64,000 nt of DNA, from the NCBI RefSeq assembly GCF_011046535.1, contig NZ_CP049257.1, positions 4,278,001-4,342,000 on the forward strand, in the 5' to 3' direction. A model generated the notes under the pieces. It ran no database searches, was not told the origin of the DNA, and worked only from the letters and a program-made list of their open reading frames with translations. Both the position numbers and the translations under genes were made by a program. Shown piece by piece: positions 36,661 through 46,133 of the stretch. The first letter of the stretch is position 1, and every line of letters begins with the position of its first letter. The stretch comes from Nocardioides anomalus (lineage in GTDB: Bacteria; Actinomycetota; Actinomycetes; Propionibacteriales; Nocardioidaceae).

Positions 36661-38449
36661 ACCGTTGGCGCAGGCCGGTCGCGCGGAGAGCGCGGCGGTC
36701 GACGGCGGCTCGTACGTCGGCCGGCGAGCCCACGACCACCACACGCTGCCGGGCGCGGGTGAGGGCGGTGTAGAAGAGCTCGCGGGTGAGCAGGCGGGAG
36801 TCGGGCGGGGGCAGGACGACCACGACCTCGTCGGCCTGGGAGCCCTGGCTCTTGTGGATGGTGAGGGCGTGCATGGTCTCGACCTGGCCGAGGCGGCTGG
36901 GGGCCAGGTCGAGGAGGCCGGCGCTGCCCGCGACGGCGGCGCGCAGGCCGCGGGTCGCGGCGGTGGCGGGGGCGCGGACGGCCACGCCGGTGTCGCCGTT
37001 GTAGACGCCGAGGCCGTAGTCGTTGGCGGTGACGAGGAGCGGGCGGCCGGCGTACCACTGGGTGTGCACGGGCTCGCCGGTCTCCTCGCCGAGCCAGCGC
37101 TCGACCTGCGCGTTCCACTGGCGGACGCCGAACGGGCCCTCGCGGTGGGCGCAGAGCAGCCGCTGCCGGTCGAGCAGCGCCAGGGCGGTCGCGGCGTCGC
37201 CGGCCTCGGCCGCGCGGAGCACGTCGAGGGCGTGCGGCACGACGAGGGCCCGGACGTGTGCGGCGTTGTCGTCGGTGTCGACCAGGCGGACGTGGTCGCC
37301 GCCCGCCTCGAGGAGCTCGACGGCGCGGTCGGCGTCGCCGGTCCGCACGGCCTCGGCCAGCTCGCCGATGGAGGCGCCGAAGCGGTGCGAGGTGATCAGG
37401 GCCGCCACGCCGACCTGCGTCGTCTCCTGCACGGTCTCGACCAGGTCGGCGAGTACGGCGCCGGCCTCGACCGAGGCCAGCTGGAACGGGTCGCCGACCA
37501 GGATCAGCCGGGCACCGGGCCGCACGGCCTCGAGCAGCCGGGCCATCATCGTCAGCGACACCATCGAGCTCTCGTCGACCACGACCACGTCGTGCGGCAG
37601 CCGGTTGTCGCGGTGGTGGCGGAACCGCGACGCGGTGTCCGGGCGCGCGCCGAGGAGCCGGTGCAGCGTGACGGCGCGTACGCCGAGCAGCCGGTCGCGG
37701 TCCGAGGACGGCAGCTTGGCCACCTCCTCCTCGACGGCCTGCTGGAGCCGGGCGGCGGCCTTGCCGGTCGGCGCGGCCAGCGCGATGCGCAGCGGCGGCG
37801 CACCGGCCAGCGACGCCTGCTCGGCACAGAGGGCCAGCAGCGCCGCGACGGTGGTGGTCTTGCCGGTGCCGGGGCCGCCGGTGAGCACGGTGGTGGCGTG
37901 GGTCAGGGCGACGCGGGCGGCGGCGCGCTGCTCGTCGTACCCCTCGGGCGGGAAGACCCGGTCGAGCGCCGCGGCCAGCCACGCCTCGGCCGGCGGAGCC
38001 GTGCCGGACGGACGGCCGACCAGGTCGGCGTGCACCTGCTCCTCCTCCCGCCAGTAGCGGTCGAGGTAGAGCAGCCGGACCCCCTCGTGCTCGAGCAGCC
38101 GCAGCACCGGCGCGGGCGCCGTGACCAGGGCGCTGGCGGTGACGGCGGCGTGCCACTCGTCGGTCTCGGGCCACGGGAGGTCGGGGACCGGGTCGACGTC
38201 GGCCACCGTGGCCAGGTCGACGCAGACCGAGCCGCCGCGCACCGCGCGGACCACGCAGGCCACGGCCAGCGCGACCCGCTCGTCGTCCTCCTCGGCCAGC
38301 GCGCAGAGCCGCCGGGCCACGTGCACGTCCGCGGCGTCGAGGACGCCGGCCTCGTTGAAGGTGCGCAACAGCCCCTCGGCGCCGCGGGCCAACCGCGGGT
38401 CGTGGGCGTCGTCGAGACCGGCCGTCGGGTCCGGCGTCACCACCGTCAC
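36650..38449 (-). CDS. recD: Exodeoxyribonuclease V subunit alpha RecD
   Basis: This 599-residue SF1B helicase subunit of RecBCD is the faster 5'-3' motor. Motif I VLTGGPGTGKTTTVAALL, motif Ia APTGKAAARLQ, motif II VVVDESSMVSLTMM, motif III ILVGDPFQLASVEAGAVL and motif VI (ALTRARQRVVVVG) are present. The N-terminal about 120 residues have the RecD-specific lead-in. The start GTG at 38449 overlaps the recB stop as GTGA. It is the last gene of the recC-recB-recD operon. Confidence 0.93.
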   Translation of the reverse strand: MTVVTPDPTAGLDDAHDPRLARGAEGLLRTFNEAGVLDAADVHVARRLCALAEEDDERVALAVACVVRAVRGGSVCVDLATVADVDPVPDLPWPETDEWHAAVTASALVTAPAPVLRLLEHEGVRLLYLDRYWREEEQVHADLVGRPSGTAPPAEAWLAAALDRVFPPEGYDEQRAAARVALTHATTVLTGGPGTGKTTTVAALLALCAEQASLAGAPPLRIALAAPTGKAAARLQQAVEEEVAKLPSSDRDRLLGVRAVTLHRLLGARPDTASRFRHHRDNRLPHDVVVVDESSMVSLTMMARLLEAVRPGARLILVGDPFQLASVEAGAVLADLVETVQETTQVGVAALITSHRFGASIGELAEAVRTGDADRAVELLEAGGDHVRLVDTDDNAAHVRALVVPHALDVLRAAEAGDAATALALLDRQRLLCAHREGPFGVRQWNAQVERWLGEETGEPVHTQWYAGRPLLVTANDYGLGVYNGDTGVAVRAPATAATRGLRAAVAGSAGLLDLAPSRLGQVETMHALTIHKSQGSQADEVVVVLPPPDSRLLTRELFYTALTRARQRVVVVGSPADVRAAVDRRALRATGLRQRFNR

Positions 38450-41400
38450 GCCGCACCGTCCAGCAGGTCGCTCAGCGCGGTCACCAGCGCCACCGGCGGC
38501 CGCCAGGAGAACACGCCGGCCGGGTGGCCGTCCTCCTGCGGCGTCTGCGGCCCGCACATGCCGCGGACGTAGAGGTAGAGCACGCCGCCGAGGTGCGTGG
38601 CCGGGTCGTAGCCGGGTTGGCGCCAGCGCAGGTAGCGGTGCGCGACGACGACGTAGAGCAGCGCCTGGAGCGGGTAGTCCGAGTGGAGCATGGCCTCGAC
38701 CAGCCGCGGGCGGGAGTACGCCGCCGCCGTGAGCGGCTGGTCGACCGGCCCCAGCCAGTTGGTCTTGTAGTCGACGACCAGGTAGCGCGGCCCCGGCACC
38801 CGCAGCACCACGTCGATGGAGCCCGACAGGTAGCCGCGCAGCGGCTGGCCACCGAGCGCCGGCGTGCGCAGGCGGTCGGCGTAGGGGCGCAGCGGGTCGT
38901 CGGCCGGCAGGTGCTCGGCCAGCAGCTCGCCCACGTCGGCCAGCGCGACGTCGGGGCCGGACGGGGCGTCGCCGCCGGCCAGCGGGATCTCGAAGTCGAG
39001 CTCGCAGAGCCGGTCGGCCAGCCCCAGCTCGCCCAGGGTCAGCCCGTCGGCCAGCGGCCCGAGCGGGGTGTGGTGCAGCGGGACCAGCGCCGCGGCCAGC
39101 TCGGCGGGCGGCGCCGCGACCGGCCACCACACGCGCTGCTCCTCGACGTGGCGCAGCAGCTCGGCCTCGAGGTCGGGCGCGTGCGGATCGGCCACCTCGA
39201 GCACGCCGTGGACCAGCGAGCCGAACGCCGCACCGGAGGGCAGGTCGGCCATCGGCGACGGCACCGAGTCGGGCTCGGTGTCCGGGGCGGCCGCCACGAC
39301 TCCTCCGTCCGAGGACTCGTCGGCCAACTCCTCGACCAGCTCGTCGTCGCGGGCCGAGAGCTCGGGCTCGGAGCTGACGCCGACGGTCTCCTCGGCGGCG
39401 CGGACCAGGGCGGAGTACGACGTGCGGCGCCAGGCCACGTCGATGGCCCGGTCGAAGCGGCGCACGCCGAGCCCGCGCGGTGGGCCGGACGACGGGGGCT
39501 CGGGCACGTCGCGGGCCGGCTCGGCGCGCTCGAGGTGCGGGCCGCCGACGCCCTCCCACTTGCGCAGGTGCTCCAGGGCCTCGGCGTCGCTGACCTTGGG
39601 GTCGAGGGAGTCCGGCACCGCGGCCTGGCGCGGCACGCGGCCGCGCAGCAGCCGGGACAGCCCGCCGTTGACCTCGTCCCACGACGGCGCCCACCAGGCC
39701 ACGACCTGCGACTGTGCGCGGGTGAGCGCGACGTAGGTCAGCCGGATGTCGTCGCCGGCCGCCTCGGCGCGGCCCTTCGCGGTGACTGCGGCGTACCCCG
39801 GCGAGCCGGAGCCGCCGATGTCGAGGCAGCGGGTGTCGTCGGGCTCGTGGTAGAGCACGGCCTCGCCGAGGCGGACGTTGCGGTTGAAGGCGAAGGGCAG
39901 GTAGACGAGGGGGTACTGCAGCCCCTTGCTGACCCACACGGTCATGATCTGCACCGCCGCGGCGTCGCGGTCGAGGCGCCGGTTGCGCTCCGCGGCACCG
40001 CCCCGCTCCTCGCGCTGGTCGCGCAGCCACTGCAGCAGCGCGGGCAGCCCGAGCCCGTCGCGGTGGGCCACCTCGTGCAGCAGCTGGGTGAGGTGCTCGA
40101 CGTCGGTGAGGTGGCGCTCGCCGCCGCGGTGGGCGAGGACGCGGGTGGCCATGCCGGCGACGTACGCCGCCTCGAGGACCGCCGCGATGCCCCGGGCCCG
40201 GGCGTGGTCGGCCCAGCGGCGCAGGGTCTCGGCGACCTCGTCGGTGAGCCGGTCGCCGCTGTCGGCGGCGAGCTCGGCCACCGTGCGGCCGAAGAACATG
40301 GTGGTCGCCGCGGCGCGCACCAGCCCGGCCCGGCCCGGCTGCTCGAAGGCCTCGAGCAGGCACTGCCAGTCGGCGGCGGCCTGGGAGGCGAAGACGTCGG
40401 TGTCACCGGTGTAGACCGCAGGCACCCCGGCCGCGGCCAGCGCGTCGCGGCAGGCCCGCGCGTCGCGGTGGCTCTCCACGATGACCGCCACGTCACGGGC
40501 CTGGACCGGGCGGGGTCCGGCCCCGTCGTCGTAGGTCGCGTCGGAGGCCAGCAGCGCGCGCACGTCGGCGGCCAGGTCGGCCGCGATGAACGGCCGCAGC
40601 TCGTCCATGGGGATGGTGCGGGTGCCGCGGATGCCGAAGGACTCGCGGGAGACCACGCGCAGCCGGAACGGGTCGTTGCACGGTGCGTCGGCGAGCCGGT
40701 GGCTGGTCCGGTCGGCCTCGACCGGTCGCACCACGATGTCGGGGTGGCCGAGCGCGGCGCCGTCGAGCACGCGCAGCAGCCGCTGGACCAGCGGCGCGTC
40801 GGAGCGGTAGTTGGTGTCGAGGGTGAGCAGCGCGTCGGCGGCCTCGCGGGCGCGCAGGTAGGTGACCACGTCACCGCCGCGGAAGGCGTAGATGGCCTGC
40901 TTGGGGTCGCCGATCAGCACGAGCGTGACCCGGCCGAGGAAGGCCCGCTCGATGACCTCCCACTGCACCGGGTCGGTGTCCTGGAACTCGTCGACCATGA
41001 CGATCGACCAGCGCCGGGCCATCCGATCGCGGGCCGGGGCGTCGTCGGCCTCGAGGGCGACGGCCAGCCGGGACAGCAGGTCGTCGAAGCCGAGGACGCC
41101 GAGCAGCCGCTTGCGCCGCTCGAGCTCGCGCAGCACCTCGTCGGCGAAGGCGCGCCGCACGCCCGCGGTGGTCTCGGCCAGCGGGTCGGTGGGCGTCAGG
41201 CGGGTGCGGGGGTTGCGCACCACCTCGTGGGCCAGCTCGAGCGCCTGGGCCCGGGTGAGCACCGGGGTCTCCCGGTCGTCGCCGAAGCGCTGGAGGTAGC
41301 GGTCGTCGACGATCTCGCCGACCAGGTCGTCGAGGTTCTCGACCAGGGTCACGCCGGCGTCGGTGTCGCCGGCCACGCCGAGCGAGCGCAGCACCAGCTG

Positions 41401-41793
41401 GCAGAACTGGTGGGTGGTGGCGATGGTCGCGGTGTCGAACGCCGCCAGGGCGTCGCCCAGCCGGCGGCGCCGCTCGACCAGCTCCTCGGGCGGCCCCGCG
41501 ACGAGGGCGCGGAGGAGCTCGTCGTCGGCGCGGCTCGGGTCGTCGAGGGCCTCGGCCGCGGTGACCAGCTGCCGGCGCACCCGCTCGCGCAGCTCCTGGC
41601 TCGCGGCCCGGCTGAAGGTGATGAGCAGCATGTCGTCGAGGCGGGCCCGGCCCTCGGCGACGTAGCGCGTGACCAGGGCAGCGAGCGCGTAGGTCTTGCC
41701 GGTGCCGGCGCTGGCCTCGAGCACGGTCGTGGTCGGCCCCTCGGGCAGCGGGGCGTGGAGGTCGAACGGACCCGTGGTCGGGGGCCGGGTCAC
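38446..41793 (-). CDS. recB: Exodeoxyribonuclease V subunit beta RecB
   Basis: This 1115-residue protein joins an SF1A 3'-5' helicase to a RecB nuclease. Walker A is EASAGTGKTYALAALV near residue 30. TFSRAASQELRERVR, the Walker B sequence VMVDEFQDTD, GDPKQAIYAFRGGDV and TVWVSKGLQYPLVYLPF are helicase motifs. The nuclease domain ends with YLVVDYKTN, the essential Asp and Lys of the RecB family. GTG 41793 overlaps the recC stop. It repairs double-strand breaks with RecC and RecD. Confidence 0.95.
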   Translation of the reverse strand: MTRPPTTGPFDLHAPLPEGPTTTVLEASAGTGKTYALAALVTRYVAEGRARLDDMLLITFSRAASQELRERVRRQLVTAAEALDDPSRADDELLRALVAGPPEELVERRRRLGDALAAFDTATIATTHQFCQLVLRSLGVAGDTDAGVTLVENLDDLVGEIVDDRYLQRFGDDRETPVLTRAQALELAHEVVRNPRTRLTPTDPLAETTAGVRRAFADEVLRELERRKRLLGVLGFDDLLSRLAVALEADDAPARDRMARRWSIVMVDEFQDTDPVQWEVIERAFLGRVTLVLIGDPKQAIYAFRGGDVVTYLRAREAADALLTLDTNYRSDAPLVQRLLRVLDGAALGHPDIVVRPVEADRTSHRLADAPCNDPFRLRVVSRESFGIRGTRTIPMDELRPFIAADLAADVRALLASDATYDDGAGPRPVQARDVAVIVESHRDARACRDALAAAGVPAVYTGDTDVFASQAAADWQCLLEAFEQPGRAGLVRAAATTMFFGRTVAELAADSGDRLTDEVAETLRRWADHARARGIAAVLEAAYVAGMATRVLAHRGGERHLTDVEHLTQLLHEVAHRDGLGLPALLQWLRDQREERGGAAERNRRLDRDAAAVQIMTVWVSKGLQYPLVYLPFAFNRNVRLGEAVLYHEPDDTRCLDIGGSGSPGYAAVTAKGRAEAAGDDIRLTYVALTRAQSQVVAWWAPSWDEVNGGLSRLLRGRVPRQAAVPDSLDPKVSDAEALEHLRKWEGVGGPHLERAEPARDVPEPPSSGPPRGLGVRRFDRAIDVAWRRTSYSALVRAAEETVGVSSEPELSARDDELVEELADESSDGGVVAAAPDTEPDSVPSPMADLPSGAAFGSLVHGVLEVADPHAPDLEAELLRHVEEQRVWWPVAAPPAELAAALVPLHHTPLGPLADGLTLGELGLADRLCELDFEIPLAGGDAPSGPDVALADVGELLAEHLPADDPLRPYADRLRTPALGGQPLRGYLSGSIDVVLRVPGPRYLVVDYKTNWLGPVDQPLTAAAYSRPRLVEAMLHSDYPLQALLYVVVAHRYLRWRQPGYDPATHLGGVLYLYVRGMCGPQTPQEDGHPAGVFSWRPPVALVTALSDLLDGAA

Positions 41794-44700
41794 AGGGGCC
41801 CCCGCTCGCTGTCGAGCAGCGGGGCCCACAGCCGTTCGGCGAGGGCCGGCAGCTCGGACAGGTCGTCGAGGTCGGCGTGCTCGCCCCAGACCCGGACGTG
41901 CGCGGCGTCGGCGTCCTCGCCGGGGTAGCGGCTGGACTTCCACTTCTTCAGCGCCTCGGGGCGCGGGTCCTGGCCCATCCGGGCCGCGGAGGCCCAGGCG
42001 AACGACGTCTTGAGGGGCAGGTGCAGCGGCGCGCGGCGACCCTCGTCGTAGAGCTCGACCAGGCCGTTCAGCAGCTTCAGCGGCTCGTCGCCGGGCGGGC
42101 CGAGCAGTCGCTGGGCGGCCTGGGAGCCGCGCGGCGCCCGGCCGATGGTGAGCGCGGTCCAGTTGTGGTCGGGGTGGCCGGCGGCCAGGGCCAGCAGGCG
42201 GACCCACGACTCGAGCAGGTGCTTGCCGTCGAGGCGGGAGTAGCCGACCGAGACCAGCCGGTCGGCGTACACCGGGGTGAGGGTGCCGGTGAGCCGCCGG
42301 CCGCCGGGCAGCGCGACGTCGACGTCGTAGGCCTTGGGCTCGACCTGGCGGTGGGTGAGCGCGGCGAGGGCGAGGTTCATCGCCGTCTCGCGGACCTCGG
42401 TCGCCTTGCGCCAGCCGAGCTGGCCGGGCGGCAGCGCGCCGCGGCGCCACTCGATCTCGCGGGCGGTGTCGGGGTGGATGCCGCGGACCATGTCGTCGAG
42501 CATCCGGTCGCCCACGCCCCACGTCTCCAGCTGGTCGATCTCGACCGGCATCGCGTCGCTGACCGCGTCGACGTCCCAGGGCAGGGTGAGGTCGAGGGCC
42601 CGGAAGAAGCCCTTGACCGGGTGGCCGAAGAAGCGGACCAGGTCGGCCAGCGCGATCTCCTCGACGCCGGCGGCCGGCTCGGTGAGCGGCCGCTCGAAGA
42701 ACGCCGGCGGGTCCTGGCGCGGTCCGGTGACGGCGCGCGCGGCGGCCAGCATCTGGGGGTCGAAGGTGAACGGCGTGGGCGTGCCGAGCCGCCCGGGCTC
42801 GACGTTGCGCAGGTCGAAGCCCTGGAGCGGGTGCTTGACGACGACGTCGGCCCGCACCGGCGCCTCGGTGGTGCGGTCGAGGGCGTCGAGCAGCTCGCCG
42901 AGGGGTACGGCGGGCGGTCGCTCCTGCCCGCTGTGCGGGTCGGCCCCGGTGTAGGTGACGACCAGCCGCTCGGTCGCGGCGCCGATCGCGTCGAGGAGCA
43001 GCTGGCGGTCCTCGGCGCGCACGTCGCGCTCGCCGGTCACCGGCTCGCGAGCCAGCACGTCGTCGCCGTCGACCGTGCGCTGACGCGGGAAGACGCCGTC
43101 GTCCACGCCGAGCAGGCAGACCACCCGGTGCGGCACCGAGCGCATCGGCACCATGGTGCAGACGGTGAGGCTCCCGGCGCGGAAGTTGGCGCGGGTGGGC
43201 CGCCCGGCCAGGTGGTCCTCGAGCATCGCGCGGACGTCGGTGAGCCGCAGCGGGCTCGCCCCGCGCTCGCCCGCCTCGACCCCGACACGGGCCAGCTCGC
43301 GCTGCACCTGGCCGACCTGCCACTGGTCGTCGCCGTCGACGCGGGTCAGGTCGGCCACGCCGGCCACCAGCCCGTCGAGCCAGTCGGCCAGGGGCCGGGT
43401 CCCGGTGAGCCGGTCGGTGGCGGCGACCAGCCGGTCGACGTACTCGGCGAACCGGCCGGCCAGCTCGACCCGGTTGCTGCCGACGTCGTCGAGCGGCAGC
43501 GCGGTGCCGAGCCAGGCCTGGGAGTCGTCGGACATGGCCACGCCGACCAGGACGCGGTCGAGGCCGAAGCGCCAGGTGTTCTGCAGGTAGCGGACGCCGA
43601 ACGGCTCGCGGTGCGCGGCGTCGAAGCCCCACCGCACGCCGGCCTCGCGGACCCAGTCGGCCAGGGTGTCGAGGTCGTCGTCGACGAAGCCGAACCGGCG
43701 CCGCACCGGCGGGCTCTGGGCCAGGTCGAGGACCGCGCTGGCCGTGGCCCGGCTGCCGGCCACGTCGAGGAGCTGGGCCGCCACCCCCAGCAGCGGGTTG
43801 GTCTGGGTCAGCGACCGGTCGGCCAGCTGGACGCGCAGCCGGTGGGCGGGGTGGCCGCCCTCGACGACGTCACCCAGGCCGAACGACGCGGTGATGAGCG
43901 GTGCGTAGCTCTCGATGTCGGGGCACATCACGAGGATGTCGCGCGGCTCGAGGGTCGGGTCGTCGGCGAGCAGCCCGAGCAGCACCTCGCGCAGGACCTG
44001 GACCTGCCGGGCCGGGCCGTGGCAGCGGTGCACCTGCACCGAGCGGTCGGCCGGGTCGTGGCGGCGACCGGCCGGTCGCACCTGGTCGGCGCGCAGGTCG
44101 GACTGGAGCCGGCCGAGCAGGGTGTCGGGCAGGTCGCCGGCCGGCACCGCCTGGTCGTGAGCAGCCGGTCCGAGCCCGCGCTGGAGCTCGCGCAGGTCGC
44201 GGCCCAGCGAGGCCAGCAGCGGGTGGCGGACCTCGCGGTGGCTGTGGTCGGCGCGCCGTGGCACCGGGCCGGCCGCCGCACCGAGCCGAGCCCAGAGGTC
44301 GGCGCTCGGGTGGGGCAGCCACAGGTGCAGGTCGTGGTGGGTGGCCAGCGCGCGCAGCAGCTCGATCTCGGTGGCCGGCATCCGGGTGTGGCCGAACAGC
44401 GACAGGCGCTCGGGCAGGTCGGCCGGCCCGTCGCTGAGGCGCCGCAGCGTCGCGGCGTGCCGCGCGGCCGGCACGGGGGCGTCGACGCTCGCGGCCAGGG
44501 CTCGCCACAGGGGTGGCTGCCAGCGCAGGTCGGCGTCGAGCTCGCCGCCCAGCCCGTCGGTCTCGCGCCCCGTCGACCAGTCGGCGAGCAGCTGCGGCCG
44601 CTGGGCGGCGTACGACGCGAAGAGGCCGGCCAGGCGCCGGGCCACGGCGTAGCGCCGGCCGCGCCGGAACTCCGCCTCGTCGCCGGTGTCGCGGTGCCCG

Positions 44701-45053
44701 AGGTGCGCCGCGAGTGTCGCCGCCCACGGCTCGTCGAGACAGGTGTCGAGCACCGACAGCAGCGGCCAGGCCAGCGCGTCGGGCGCCCACGGGTCCTCGT
44801 CGCGGGTGCCGGTGAGCTCGGCGACCAGCGAGCGGGGGAACCGGAACTCCACGCCCGCGCACACCCCGTCCGCGCCGCCGGACGACGTGCCGAGCCGGTG
44901 GGACAGCCGCTGGCTCAGCCACCGCTCCACCCCGCGCGCGGGCACCAGCACCAGCTCGGTCGCGAACGGGTCGCCCAGCGGGGTCGACAACAGCTCGCCG
45001 AGGGCATCGGCGAGCAGGTCGGTCCGCGGGGCGCGGTGGAGGTGGAGCACCAC
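41790..45053 (-). CDS. recC: Exodeoxyribonuclease V subunit gamma RecC
   Basis: This 1087-residue subunit is a dead helicase/nuclease that splits DNA strands and recognises Chi. It begins VLHLHRAPRTDLLADALGELL and has VPARGVERWLSQRLSHRLG, LFGHTRMPATEIELLRALA and DILVMCPDIESYAPLITASFG, all characteristic of RecC. GTG start at 45053. First gene of the operon, ahead of recB and recD with 4-nt overlaps. Confidence 0.93.
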   Translation of the reverse strand: MVLHLHRAPRTDLLADALGELLSTPLGDPFATELVLVPARGVERWLSQRLSHRLGTSSGGADGVCAGVEFRFPRSLVAELTGTRDEDPWAPDALAWPLLSVLDTCLDEPWAATLAAHLGHRDTGDEAEFRRGRRYAVARRLAGLFASYAAQRPQLLADWSTGRETDGLGGELDADLRWQPPLWRALAASVDAPVPAARHAATLRRLSDGPADLPERLSLFGHTRMPATEIELLRALATHHDLHLWLPHPSADLWARLGAAAGPVPRRADHSHREVRHPLLASLGRDLRELQRGLGPAAHDQAVPAGDLPDTLLGRLQSDLRADQVRPAGRRHDPADRSVQVHRCHGPARQVQVLREVLLGLLADDPTLEPRDILVMCPDIESYAPLITASFGLGDVVEGGHPAHRLRVQLADRSLTQTNPLLGVAAQLLDVAGSRATASAVLDLAQSPPVRRRFGFVDDDLDTLADWVREAGVRWGFDAAHREPFGVRYLQNTWRFGLDRVLVGVAMSDDSQAWLGTALPLDDVGSNRVELAGRFAEYVDRLVAATDRLTGTRPLADWLDGLVAGVADLTRVDGDDQWQVGQVQRELARVGVEAGERGASPLRLTDVRAMLEDHLAGRPTRANFRAGSLTVCTMVPMRSVPHRVVCLLGVDDGVFPRQRTVDGDDVLAREPVTGERDVRAEDRQLLLDAIGAATERLVVTYTGADPHSGQERPPAVPLGELLDALDRTTEAPVRADVVVKHPLQGFDLRNVEPGRLGTPTPFTFDPQMLAAARAVTGPRQDPPAFFERPLTEPAAGVEEIALADLVRFFGHPVKGFFRALDLTLPWDVDAVSDAMPVEIDQLETWGVGDRMLDDMVRGIHPDTAREIEWRRGALPPGQLGWRKATEVRETAMNLALAALTHRQVEPKAYDVDVALPGGRRLTGTLTPVYADRLVSVGYSRLDGKHLLESWVRLLALAAGHPDHNWTALTIGRAPRGSQAAQRLLGPPGDEPLKLLNGLVELYDEGRRAPLHLPLKTSFAWASAARMGQDPRPEALKKWKSSRYPGEDADAAHVRVWGEHADLDDLSELPALAERLWAPLLDSERGPL

Positions 45054-45097
45054 GGGACGACCCTAGGCGGAGGGTCCGACAGACGCGGGGGGCGTCG

Positions 45098-45589
45098 TCA
45101 GCTGCCCCAGAACCCGCTGCGGTCGTCGTCCTCGGAGGCCGAGGAGACGACCTTCTCGATCTCCTCGGGCTTGCCGTGGAACTTGCGGAAGCTCCAGACG
45201 AGCAGGACGACCACGATGATCGCGGACAGGAACTGCGAGATGCTCGTGGCCTTGCCGCCGGGCAGCCACCACTTCTCCGAGAGCGGGTACCAGCCCGGCA
45301 TCGCCGGGCCGACGAACCACAGCACGCCGGCGGCCGCGATGAGCACGGCCATGAGCGCGGTGGCCACCACCCGGGGCCAGGTCTCGACCGAGCGGGCGGC
45401 GCCCTTGAGGGCCTCGCGCTTGACCGGCTCCACGCGCCGCTCGGCCCATTCGTACTGCTGGGACAAGATCACGAGCCCGCCGGCGATCATGAGCAGGCCG
45501 GGTCCGGGCAGGATCAGTGCCGCGATGCCGGCCACCACCAGGAGCCAGCCCACGGCCTCGAGACCGACCCGCTTGGCTGCGCCCTTCAT
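45098..45589 (-). CDS. TIGR02611/PGPGW family transmembrane protein
   Basis: This 163-residue membrane protein has an N-terminal PGPGW-type motif: VAGIAALILPGPGLLMIAGGLVIL, then EWAERRVEPVKREA. Two more hydrophobic segments (ATALMAVLIAAAGVLWFVG, ISQFLSAIIVVVLLVWSF) and an acidic C-terminal tail follow. The family is widespread in actinobacteria without a known function. ATG 45589 is chosen; an ATG 22 codons upstream adds a low-quality leader. Confidence 0.8.
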   Translation of the reverse strand: MKGAAKRVGLEAVGWLLVVAGIAALILPGPGLLMIAGGLVILSQQYEWAERRVEPVKREALKGAARSVETWPRVVATALMAVLIAAAGVLWFVGPAMPGWYPLSEKWWLPGGKATSISQFLSAIIVVVLLVWSFRKFHGKPEEIEKVVSSASEDDDRSGFWGS

Positions 45590-45629
45590 GGGGTGAGCCT
45601 GCCAGAGCGGGGCAAGACCGGTGTGGACC

Positions 45630-46127
45630 TCAGCCGAACTGCTCGAGGTACGCACGACCCTCGTCGTCGAGGCGGCCGTGGGCCTCCGCGATGCGCGCCC
45701 ACCGCACCGACATCCGGGCGAAGCGGAGCGGGTTGTAGACGTCCTCCTCGCGCGCGAAGAGCCCGTCGCCGGCGTAGGTCATGATCGTCAGGTTCGACTC
45801 CTCCAGCGCCGTGCCGTCGCCGGGGTCGGGCATCAGGTTGCGCACCTCGCAGATCAGTCGCGACGTCGGCGCGTCCACCACCTGCCAGGCCAGCGGGAAG
45901 CCGGTCATCACCGAGCCCGGGAACGACGTCATGGTCCGCACCGACCAGGCCCGGATCTCCTCGCGGCCGCGGAAGGTGCCGAAGGCGTGCTCGACGTACG
46001 TCGCGTCCTCGGTGAAGCTGTCGGCGAAGCCGGTCCAGTCGCCGCTCGCGGCGTGCTGCTGGACCCGGGCGTGCAGGGCGGCGTACGCCTCGGTGATCTC
46101 CTCGGCGCGGTGCACCCCGCGATCCAA
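45630..46127 (-). CDS. Nuclear transport factor 2 (SnoaL-like) family protein
   Basis: This protein of about 165 residues has the alpha+beta cone fold of SnoaL/NTF2: AYAALHARVQQHAASGDWTGFADSFTEDATYVEHAFGTFRGREEIRAW is a classic N-terminal half. These small domains serve as isomerases, hydratases or binding subunits. TTG at 46127 and GTG at 46115 are possible starts. It lies 6 nt after the MFS stop on the same strand and is probably co-transcribed. Confidence 0.85.
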   Translation of the reverse strand: MDRGVHRAEEITEAYAALHARVQQHAASGDWTGFADSFTEDATYVEHAFGTFRGREEIRAWSVRTMTSFPGSVMTGFPLAWQVVDAPTSRLICEVRNLMPDPGDGTALEESNLTIMTYAGDGLFAREEDVYNPLRFARMSVRWARIAEAHGRLDDEGRAYLEQFG

Positions 46128-46133
46128 CCAGGC

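Noticed and set aside
38450..40363. Minus-strand open frame upstream of recD, extending it to 1237 residues
   Set aside because: It lies inside recB in another frame and is Arg/Pro-rich; the recD start is fixed by a GTGA overlap at 38446-38449.
41794..43632. Minus-strand open frame that would extend recB to 1728 residues
   Set aside because: It runs antisense-like through recC in another frame; the RecB Walker A begins just after the GTG at 41793.
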